A DNA stretch of 7,555 bases from positions 1 to 7,555 of the forward strand of contig DFFN01000148.1 in assembly GCA_002369525.1 (NCBI GenBank), in the 5' to 3' direction. The DNA is from Lachnoclostridium sp. UBA3775. Lineage in GTDB: Bacteria > Bacillota > Clostridia > Lachnospirales > Lachnospiraceae. Under the pieces are notes generated by a model. The model ran no database searches. It had not been told where the DNA came from and saw nothing but the letters and a program-made list of their open reading frames with translations. Shown here one piece after another: positions 1 through 5,285 of this stretch. Numbering within the stretch: position 1 is the stretch's first letter; every line of letters starts with the position of its first letter. Position numbers and translations under genes: made by a program.

Positions 1-486
1 TACGGCGAGAGCGAGGGCAAGGATCAGAAGGGTATCTTCCCCGCAAGCGTAGATCTTACAACAGATCTTCACTCAATGGGACAGTTCATCCAGGACGGTG
101 CAAGGATCATGTATGAGACAGTTCTTGAGCTTGAGGAGAGTGCAGATACCATCACACTTGAGGCAGAGGCAGTAGACCTTGACGGTATGAACTACCTTGC
201 AGGAAAGACGGTTGATTTTGTCAACAAGTCTGCAATGAAGGGTACCATCCTTGCACATATCGACGGTGGAGTTCCTAACCTTCTTATCAAGGTTCCTTCA
301 AAGGATGAGTTCACACTCGGCCAGCTTTTCTACTTCTTCGAGTTCGCCTGCGGTGTATCGGGTTATATGCTCGGAGTTAATCCTTTCAACCAGCCCGGCG
401 TTGAATCCTACAAGAAGAACATGTTTGCTCTTCTCGGAAAGCCCGGTTATGAGGATATGAGAGCAGAGCTTCTGAAGAGACTGTGA
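1..486 (+). CDS. pgi: Glucose-6-phosphate isomerase, C-terminal part (5' truncated by window edge)
   Basis: Glucose-6-phosphate isomerase is a cytoplasmic glycolytic enzyme interconverting glucose-6-phosphate and fructose-6-phosphate. The frame is open from base 1 and ends with TGA at 484-486, leaving the last 161 residues. The family's second signature is clear at about 361-414, reading GYMLGVNPFNQPGVESYK; the lysine at its end corresponds to the conserved catalytic lysine of the family. The upstream stretch GIFPASVDLTTDLHSMGQF is also typical, as is the closing 'ALLGKPGYEDMRAELLKRL' tail. The start lies outside the window; the ATG at 76 is internal. No convincing terminator follows the stop, so some read-through towards the SCIFF genes is possible, although those have their own promoter. 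The family call is secure. Confidence 0.97.
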   Translation, partial: YGESEGKDQKGIFPASVDLTTDLHSMGQFIQDGARIMYETVLELEESADTITLEAEAVDLDGMNYLAGKTVDFVNKSAMKGTILAHIDGGVPNLLIKVPSKDEFTLGQLFYFFEFACGVSGYMLGVNPFNQPGVESYKKNMFALLGKPGYEDMRAELLKRL

Positions 487-554
487 TCATTTTCCCGGTG
501 ATTGAAATAACATGGTTTTTATACAAGCTTTAGCTGGTAAAGCTGAAAAAAATC

Positions 555-583
555 TTGCTAAATCATTTGTTTTATGATAAGAT
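555..583 (+). promoter_or_regulatory. Extended -10 promoter for the SCIFF operon
   Basis: A sigma-A type promoter is visible: -35 TTGCTA (555-560), a 17-nt spacer, and -10 TAAGAT (578-583) preceded by TG at 575-576, making an extended -10. Transcription should begin near 590, giving a leader of about 35 nt before the precursor ATG at 626. A Shine-Dalgarno AGGAG (614-618) stands 7 nt before that ATG. Inferred by inspection only. Confidence 0.7.
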
Positions 584-625
584 AGGGACAAGTAAATTTG
601 CTATCAAAAAGTTAGGAGATTAACC

Positions 626-784
626 ATGAAAAGAATTAAAACTCTTGAGACAAGAAATCTTTGCGAGAGCGCTAAGAACGGCGGATGCGGAGAGTGCCAG
701 ACTTCATGCCAGAGCGCATGCAAGACCAGCAGCGGTGTTATCAACCAGCAGTGTGAGAACAAGAAGGCTACATCACGCAGATAA
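626..784 (+). CDS. scfA: SCIFF-family ranthipeptide precursor (six Cys in forty-five), variant core
   Basis: This 52-residue ribosomal peptide is the substrate of the radical SAM maturase encoded next. It opens with MKRIKTLETRNL, the usual SCIFF leader, and contains GCGECQTSCQSACKTS, the family hallmark. Cysteines are at residues 13, 21, 24, 28, 32 and 43. In the family as I remember it, the core reads CKTSCTV, and in the characterised member CteA a thioether joins Cys32 to Thr37. Here the same stretch reads CKTSSGV: the fifth usual Cys is Ser36 and the usual acceptor Thr is Gly37, while Cys13 is an additional one, keeping the total at six. AGGAG at 614-618 supports the start. The gene follows its own promoter and is separated from the maturase by a terminator-like hairpin. 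The biological role of SCIFF peptides is still poorly defined. The frame is too short for most automatic gene callers, but the family match is unmistakable. Confidence 0.95.
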   Translation: MKRIKTLETRNLCESAKNGGCGECQTSCQSACKTSSGVINQQCENKKATSRR

Positions 785-812
785 TACCCGGCAAAGTATA
801 AAATGTCTTGAT

Positions 813-846
813 AAGCCACAGGAACTGCTAAGTGCCTGTGGCTTTT
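813..846 (+). terminator. Partial (attenuator-type) terminator between SCIFF precursor and maturase
   Basis: AAGCCACAGG (813-822) pairs perfectly with CCTGTGGCTT (835-844), giving a 10-bp stem with a 12-nt loop, followed by a short run of T (843-846) broken by G at 847. The U-tract is weak, so this looks leaky: most transcripts would stop after the precursor, and a minority would continue into the maturase, whose Shine-Dalgarno begins only a few bases downstream at 852. This arrangement is common between RiPP precursors and their enzymes. Confidence 0.72.
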
Positions 847-862
847 GTTGTAAGGAGATATT

Positions 863-2356
863 ATGATTCATCAATATAAGCTTAACGGCTATAACATAGT
901 TCTCGACACCTGCTCGGGCTCGGTGCACAGCGTGGACGAGGTGGCATACGACGTAATTTCGCTTTACGAAAATACGGACAGGGAAGAAACGGTAAAAACA
1001 ATACTTGAAAAATATAAGGACAGGACTGACGAAAACGGCAGGCCTTATGTGACAGAGGCTGAAGTTCTGGAGTGTCTTGACGATATAGACGAGCTTAAAA
1101 AAGAAGGCAAGCTTTTCACTCCGGATGAGTTTGCTCCTCTTGCGGGGGAGCTGAAAAAAAGAAGCGGCGATGTGATAAAGGCGCTCTGCCTTCATGTTGC
1201 CCATACCTGTAATTTAAACTGTGAGTACTGTTTTGCTGCCCAGGGAAAATATCACGGCGAGAGGGCGGTAATGAGCCCTGAGGTAGGTAAGAAAGCCATC
1301 GATTTCCTTATTGAGCACTCGGGAAAACGTCACAATCTTGAAGTCGATTTCTTCGGAGGGGAACCTCTGATGAATCTTGAGGTCTGCAAGCAGATCGTTG
1401 AATATGCAAGGATGAGGGAAAAGGAATGCGGTAAGAATTTCCGCTTTACGCTTACCACGAACGGCATGCTGATAGATGATGACGTGATAGATTTCTGCAA
1501 CCGCGAGATGAGTAATGTTGTGCTTTCGCTTGACGGACGAAAGGAAGTTCATGACAGAACGAGAGTAGACTATGCGGGGAACGGAAGCTATGACAGGATA
1601 GTGCCGAAGTTTAAGAAGCTGGTTGAAGCAAGAAACGGCAAGGGGTATTACATGCGCGGTACCTTTACCCATCTGAACACCGATTTCACAAAGGACATAC
1701 TTGCGATGGCAGACCTTGGCTTTACGGAGCTTTCGATGGAGCCTGTGGTATCAAGACCGGGCGATGAGCTGGCGCTTACAAAAGAAGACCTTCCCGTGCT
1801 TTTTGAGCAGTATGAGCTTCTTGCAAAGGAGATGCTAAAGCGTGAAGCCGAAGGACGAGGATTCACCTTCTATCACTATATGATAGACCTGACCGAAGGC
1901 CCCTGTGTCTATAAAAGGATTTCCGGCTGCGGTTCGGGAACCGAATATATGGCCGTGACGCCCTGGGGCGATCTTTATCCCTGCCATCAGTTTGTTGGCG
2001 AGGAGGATTACAAACTCGGAAACCTTGACGACGGCATCACCAATACAGAAAAGCAGGACGAATTCAGATACTGCAATGCCTATGCCAGACCGGAATGCAA
2101 TGACTGCTGGGCAAGGCTTTACTGCTCGGGCGGATGCGCCGCCAATGCTTTCCATGCAACGAGCAGCGTAAAGGGCATATATGAATACGGCTGTGAAATA
2201 TTTAAAAAGAGAATGGAATGTGCCATAATGATACAGGTGGCGCATGCCGAGCATCCCGATATCTATAAGACCGCCAAGGCTTCCTTTGACGGCAACAGCG
2301 GAAAAAATGACATTAAATCCTGTGAAGAGGAAGGTTGCGATGCCTGCAGAGGATAA
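863..2356 (+). CDS. scfB: SCIFF radical SAM/SPASM maturase (thioether-forming)
   Basis: This is the cytoplasmic radical SAM enzyme that installs a thioether crosslink in the SCIFF peptide. Residues 1 to about 95 form a PqqD-like peptide-recognition domain (MIHQYKLNGYNIVLDTCSGS is the family N-terminus). The radical SAM cluster motif is C116-x3-C120-x2-C123 (CNLNCEYC), followed by FFGGEPLMN, which binds S-adenosylmethionine. The SPASM region for two auxiliary iron-sulfur clusters includes Cys348, Cys356, Cys374, Cys404, then C412-x2-C415-x5-C421-x3-C425 and Cys444. The start is fixed by AAGGAG (852-857) six nt upstream. At 497 residues it is longer than the roughly 450 of characterised members such as CteB; the excess is a polar C-terminal tail ending with Cys487, Cys492 and Cys495. 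The last 17 nt overlap the next gene. It lies 78 nt after the precursor, the standard SCIFF pairing. Confidence 0.96.
   Translation: MIHQYKLNGYNIVLDTCSGSVHSVDEVAYDVISLYENTDREETVKTILEKYKDRTDENGRPYVTEAEVLECLDDIDELKKEGKLFTPDEFAPLAGELKKRSGDVIKALCLHVAHTCNLNCEYCFAAQGKYHGERAVMSPEVGKKAIDFLIEHSGKRHNLEVDFFGGEPLMNLEVCKQIVEYARMREKECGKNFRFTLTTNGMLIDDDVIDFCNREMSNVVLSLDGRKEVHDRTRVDYAGNGSYDRIVPKFKKLVEARNGKGYYMRGTFTHLNTDFTKDILAMADLGFTELSMEPVVSRPGDELALTKEDLPVLFEQYELLAKEMLKREAEGRGFTFYHYMIDLTEGPCVYKRISGCGSGTEYMAVTPWGDLYPCHQFVGEEDYKLGNLDDGITNTEKQDEFRYCNAYARPECNDCWARLYCSGGCAANAFHATSSVKGIYEYGCEIFKKRMECAIMIQVAHAEHPDIYKTAKASFDGNSGKNDIKSCEEEGCDACRG
2327..2342 (+). promoter_or_regulatory. Ribosome binding site fixing the start of the PLP enzyme
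   Basis: GAGGAAGG (2327-2334) sits five nt before the ATG at 2340, inside the 3' end of the maturase frame. The same frame is open back to an ATG at 2244, but the added 32 residues are basic, proline-rich and unlike any decarboxylase N-terminus, and they are merely the maturase gene read in another frame. The start at 2340 is therefore preferred and implies translational coupling. Confidence 0.85.
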
Positions 2357-3782
2357 GAAAAAAAATAAGGCTGAAGCTTTTTGCACTCCGATCTCCGACT
2401 TTATCCGGGAGTATGAAGAGAGACAGGCTGTGAGGGCTCATATGCCCGGGCATAAGGGTCTGTATGATTCGTTATGCCCCGGGGACATCACAGAAATTGA
2501 GGGAGCGGATTCTTTATATGCGGCCGACGGAATAATACTTAAAAGCGAGAAAGCCGCGTCAAAGCTTTTTGGCAGCGGTCACAGCTTCTTTGTTACAGAG
2601 GGATCCTCCCAGGCTGTGAAAGCAATGTGCCTCATGGCGCTGAGGCTGGCGGGAAGCAGGGAAGAAGCTGGGGCAAAAAAACCGGTAATACTTGCCGGAC
2701 GCAATGCGCACAGAAGTTTTGTTTCTGCGGCCGAGCTTCTGGGCTTTGAAATCGGCTGGCTTTTGGGTGAAAACCGCGAATCGCTTATGGAATGCAGGAT
2801 TTCGAAGGAAAAACTCGAAGAAAGGCTTGAAGAATATTCAAAGGAAAAAGACAAATATGTTGCCGCGGTATATGTCACAAGCCCGGATTATCTCGGAAAC
2901 ACTGCGGACATAAAGGGAATTTCGGAGCTGAGCCATGAACACGGAACGATCCTGATCGTCGACAACGCCCACGGAGCATATCTCAGATTTCTTAAAAAGG
3001 ACAATCATCCCTTAAGCCTTGGCGCCGACATGGTCTGCGATTCCGCCCATAAAACACTGCCTGTGCTTACAGGCGGAGCCTACCTGCATGTTTCAAAAAT
3101 CCTGATGAGGAGCTTTGATGCTGAAGAGATAAGGTCGGCGCTTCTAAGATTCGGCTCGACAAGCCCGTCATATCTTATCCTCAGATCACTCGATCTCGCA
3201 AACAGATTTCTTTATGAAAACAAAAGTGAAAGATATTTTGACAGATGCTGCGCTGCGGTTTCCGACCTGAAGGCTTTTCTTGCAAAGAAAGGCATTGTTT
3301 TTGCGGGCGATGAGCCGATGAAGCTTTGCATTGACTTAAGGAAATCGGGCCTTTCGGAATACGGTGACGCCGTCGTAAATGAACTGAGAAAAAACAATAT
3401 CGAGCCGGAATTTTGCGACAGGGATTATATCACCCTGATGCTGTCGCCGTTTAACTGCCTTGATGATTACGAAAAGATTAAGACGGCTTTGACTGAAATA
3501 ATGTTGTTTGACGGGTTTGTTAAGAGGCTTTACCGCGGCAAAGCCGGAAAAGAGGCTTTGGTTCCGGCGTATTCGCTGCCGGAGAAAAAATATGAGCCAA
3601 GTGAAATACTCGGCAGGAGCCGTGTGAAGATAAGGGTTGATAAGGCACTCGGACGTGTGGCCGCGGATGTCGTGCTTTCATGTCCTCCGGCCATACTTCC
3701 GGTGATACCCGGAGAGATTGTTGACGGGAAGATAATAAGAATACTGAAGTATTACGGAATAAAAGAAATATATGTACTGTAA
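2340..3782 (+). CDS. Orn/Lys/Arg decarboxylase-family PLP enzyme (short form, divergent)
   Basis: This 480-residue protein belongs to the fold-type I, PLP-dependent Orn/Lys/Arg decarboxylase family; its length matches the short Firmicutes forms (SpeA/YaaO type). Visible landmarks are HMPGHKG at residues 34-40, GSSQAVKAM for the phosphate site, IVDNAHGAY with Asp208 (expected to bind the PLP ring nitrogen) and His211, and DSAHKTL with Lys238 as the Schiff-base lysine. The C-terminal domain ends in PGEIVDGKIIRILKYYGI. Family members decarboxylate arginine, lysine or ornithine for polyamine synthesis, but the substrate cannot be read from sequence. It is divergent: the usual C-terminal YPPGIP reads CPPAILP, and the usual DEAHGAH reads DNAHGAY. 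It overlaps the maturase by 17 nt and the protease by 11 nt, so it is co-translated with them. Polyamine synthesis is the default guess; a role linked to the SCIFF peptide is speculative. The family call is firm, the reaction is not. Confidence 0.85.
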   Translation: MPAEDKKKNKAEAFCTPISDFIREYEERQAVRAHMPGHKGLYDSLCPGDITEIEGADSLYAADGIILKSEKAASKLFGSGHSFFVTEGSSQAVKAMCLMALRLAGSREEAGAKKPVILAGRNAHRSFVSAAELLGFEIGWLLGENRESLMECRISKEKLEERLEEYSKEKDKYVAAVYVTSPDYLGNTADIKGISELSHEHGTILIVDNAHGAYLRFLKKDNHPLSLGADMVCDSAHKTLPVLTGGAYLHVSKILMRSFDAEEIRSALLRFGSTSPSYLILRSLDLANRFLYENKSERYFDRCCAAVSDLKAFLAKKGIVFAGDEPMKLCIDLRKSGLSEYGDAVVNELRKNNIEPEFCDRDYITLMLSPFNCLDDYEKIKTALTEIMLFDGFVKRLYRGKAGKEALVPAYSLPEKKYEPSEILGRSRVKIRVDKALGRVAADVVLSCPPAILPVIPGEIVDGKIIRILKYYGIKEIYVL

Positions 3783-4956
3783 AAAAATATTTAAAAAATT
3801 TAAATCCTTCTCTTTCTATGCCAGAGCGGTGATCATCACGGTATTTCTGCTGATAATCCTGAATATCGCAGCGAGGATCCCGGCCTTTTGTGATTTTTAT
3901 ACCGATCGCTATTTTTGGCTGGCTTCGGCTGTATACAGCAGGATCACCAACATATTTCCGTTTTCCTTCGGAGAACCGGCCATCGTTTTTGCCTGTGTCT
4001 TTGTGCTTTCAAGCCTTGTGATTTCGATTCTGCTGATTTTTCTTCGTAAAAAGGCAAAATACAGGAAATTTGCGCTTACATGGCTTAAATCTTTCCTTGC
4101 GTTTCTGCTTCTGGTGCTCGCACTGATGACGCTTAACTGCTCGATACCCTACGGCTGCAGCAAGATAAAGATCAACAATAAAAAGCCCGAGGATTACAGC
4201 TTTGAGCAGCTTCTTTCGTTACGGAATTACCTTACCGCACAATGCAACGAGCTATGCGAAAGGGTAGACAGGGACGAAAACGGTAATGCCGTGTTTGATG
4301 CGTCAAAGGGACAAAAGGTAAGTAAGGCACTGGTAAACGAGATCAAGGATACAATGCATGCTTTTTCAAAAAAATATCCACGTCTTTCCGGCTATTATCC
4401 CCGCCCGAAGGGGCTGAAAGCTTCGCTTATCATGTATGAAACCGGACTTATCGGAATATATTTCCCTTTTACCATGGAGTCGAATTACAGTACTTATCTT
4501 GCTCAGGTACATTTCCCTGCGACCGTCTGCCATGAGTATTCGCACCTTAAAGGCTATATGTTTGAGGATGAGGCCAATTTCCTTGCCTTTGTCGCATGCA
4601 TGGAATCCGACAATGATTTCATACGGTATTCGGGCTTTATAAATGCTCTGGACTATGTTGAGGATGACCTGTTTGCGATGTTGAATGTTCCAAAGAACAG
4701 CAAACTTTATGATAAGTACGGAATAGAATATGATGACAGATTGTATGACGATATGGATACCTATACCGATGAAAAGTATGAAGAAGCTCAGGCGGCCGTT
4801 TTCGAAATGGAGGATAAGACAGGGATAAGCCAGGAGAAGGTTGACAGGATGGGAGAACAGTTCACAAATGCCTATGCGGACTACTATAAGGTCGAGCTTA
4901 ATTACCGTGAAGTGACCTACCGCCTGCTGCAGTATTATGACGGTATCCTGTACTGA
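3772..4956 (+). CDS. DUF3810-like membrane zinc metallopeptidase, putative
   Basis: This 394-residue membrane protein has three predicted transmembrane segments near residues 17-36, 69-91 and 103-122, then a soluble domain. Positive residues before segment 1 (KKIFKKFK) and between segments 2 and 3 (RKKAKYRK) predict a cytoplasmic N-terminus and an extracytoplasmic catalytic domain. His254-Glu255-Tyr-Ser-His258 is an HExxH zinc motif, and seven to nine residues later comes EDEANF (Glu265, Glu267), which supplies the likely third ligand; HExxH followed by E-x-EAN is the pattern of the DUF3810 family. No substrate is known for this family. The ATG lies within the preceding gene, an 11-nt overlap, with only a weak A/G-rich Shine-Dalgarno, so translation probably depends on coupling. 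Being last in an operon led by a RiPP precursor makes it a tempting processing protease, but nothing in the sequence proves this. Confidence 0.82.
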   Translation: MYCKKIFKKFKSFSFYARAVIITVFLLIILNIAARIPAFCDFYTDRYFWLASAVYSRITNIFPFSFGEPAIVFACVFVLSSLVISILLIFLRKKAKYRKFALTWLKSFLAFLLLVLALMTLNCSIPYGCSKIKINNKKPEDYSFEQLLSLRNYLTAQCNELCERVDRDENGNAVFDASKGQKVSKALVNEIKDTMHAFSKKYPRLSGYYPRPKGLKASLIMYETGLIGIYFPFTMESNYSTYLAQVHFPATVCHEYSHLKGYMFEDEANFLAFVACMESDNDFIRYSGFINALDYVEDDLFAMLNVPKNSKLYDKYGIEYDDRLYDDMDTYTDEKYEEAQAAVFEMEDKTGISQEKVDRMGEQFTNAYADYYKVELNYREVTYRLLQYYDGILY

Positions 4957-4973
4957 TAAATAATTTGATGTTT

Positions 4974-4992
4974 ATGACGTGTTTTACGTCAT
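4974..4992. repeat. Perfect inverted repeat after the protease gene
   Basis: ATGACGT (4974-4980) and ACGTCAT (4986-4992) form a perfect 7-bp inverted repeat around a GTTTT loop, 17 nt after the stop codon at 4956. Only three T follow, so as an intrinsic terminator it is weak. It could equally be an operator. The same TGACGT recurs once at 5165-5170, within the foot of the large downstream hairpin. Confidence 0.45.
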
Positions 4993-5024
4993 TTGCAAAA
5001 ACTTTCAAAAGTGATAAAAAAGTA

Positions 5025-5053
5025 TTTTCAAATAGCGGAAATTCTGTTATAAT
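5025..5053 (+). promoter_or_regulatory. Extended -10 promoter in the protease-cotH gap
   Basis: -35 TTTTCA (5025-5030), 17-nt spacer, and a consensus -10 TATAAT (5048-5053) preceded by TG at 5045-5046. The expected transcript start is near 5060. This leaves about 220 nt of untranslated leader before the CotH-type lipoprotein at 5283, or starts a separate small RNA that ends at the hairpin at 5128-5171. Confidence 0.7.
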
Positions 5054-5059
5054 CAAGAG

Positions 5060-5171
5060 CGTAAGGGGCATTGAGCCTCCGGTTTTGATATGAAAGTTAG
5101 ATTATTTTTGATACATTGACTCCCTAGTATGTCAAGAGGCGGGTACCGTGAGGTATCCGCCTTTTGACGTA
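5060..5171 (+). ncRNA. Structured leader or small RNA ending in a long terminator-like hairpin
   Basis: Starting from the promoter at 5025-5053, the transcript first forms a small hairpin (GGGGC 5065-5069 with GCCTC 5075-5079, loop AUUGA). It then meets a 20-bp uninterrupted stem, 5128-5147 with 5152-5171, three of the pairs being G-U, closed by a GUGA tetraloop of the GNRA class. The inner ten GC-rich pairs (5138-5147 with 5152-5161) followed by TTTT at 5162-5165 look like an intrinsic terminator. Two competing pairings are visible: TTGAC (5116-5120) can pair with GTCAA (5131-5135), which is also the partner of TTGAC at 5164-5168; and GCCTC (5075-5079) can pair with GAGGC (5136-5140). This suggests attenuation, but I recognise no riboswitch class. 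An independent RNA of about 110 nt is equally possible. The boundaries are estimates. Confidence 0.5.
5138..5165 (+). terminator. Intrinsic terminator core upstream of the CotH lipoprotein gene
   Basis: GGCGGGTACC (5138-5147), loop GTGA, and GGTATCCGCC (5152-5161) make a ten-pair GC-rich stem including one G-U, directly followed by TTTT. The U-tract is short and is itself part of the longer 20-bp stem, so how strongly it terminates is uncertain. Confidence 0.55.
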
Positions 5172-5282
5172 AAAAAAAGATAAATTATAAAAAAATACAT
5201 TTCAAATTGAAGGAGTGTATGTTATTATAATGCAAAATCGCTTTTATGACAGCGGAAACTGTTTATGATATCAGGAGTTTAC
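5172..5282 (+). other. A/T-rich leader of the CotH lipoprotein gene
   Basis: An A/T-rich stretch opens with eight A after the hairpin. It holds an AAGGAG (5210-5215), a TATAAT-like sequence (5226-5231) without a matching -35, and a possible 12-codon frame at 5230-5268 (starting MQNRFYDSG, ending TGA). The AAGGAG is 14 nt from that ATG, too far for a normal start, and only 3 nt from the ATG at 5219, which reads MLL and stops. These may be relics or a leader peptide; I see no firm gene here. Confidence 0.35.
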
Positions 5283-5285
5283 ATG
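5273..5285 (+). promoter_or_regulatory. Ribosome binding site fixing the CotH lipoprotein start
   Basis: AGGAG (5273-5277) stands five nt before the ATG at 5283. The frame has an earlier ATG at 5265, but that one has no Shine-Dalgarno, and starting there would place six extra residues before a textbook lipoprotein signal peptide. Confidence 0.85.

Noticed and set aside
526..544. AGCTTTA/TAAAGCT hairpin after pgi as a terminator
   Set aside because: It has 7 bp and is A/T-rich, and it is followed by A rather than T on the plus strand, so it is not a convincing terminator.
773..1204. Minus-strand open frame of 143 codons across the SCIFF precursor-maturase spacer
   Set aside because: It overlaps the leaky terminator and the start of the maturase, with no motif or start signal supporting it.
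2244..2339. N-terminal extension of the PLP enzyme from the ATG at 2244
   Set aside because: The 32 extra residues are not decarboxylase-like and are just the maturase gene in another frame; the ATG at 2340 has a well-spaced Shine-Dalgarno.
1835..2386. Minus-strand open frame of 183 codons opposite the maturase
   Set aside because: It is fully antisense to a clear radical SAM gene, shows no family features, and has no plausible start signal.
5061..5090. GCCTCCGG in the leader, reminiscent of the cyclic di-GMP-I riboswitch core
   Set aside because: The other conserved parts of that riboswitch (the CACGCACAGGGCAAACC segment and the second stem with its tetraloop receptor) are absent.
5137..5151. 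Similarity of the hairpin sequence AGGCGGGTACCGTG to the T-box antiterminator motif AGGGTGGNACCGCG
   Set aside because: The leader upstream is only about 75 nt, with no room for a specifier stem I, the sequence is buried in a perfect hairpin, and the downstream gene is not an aminoacyl-tRNA synthetase or amino acid gene.
5265..5282. Upstream ATG at 5265 as start of the CotH lipoprotein
   Set aside because: It has no Shine-Dalgarno, while the ATG at 5283 has AGGAG at five nt and starts a normal signal peptide.
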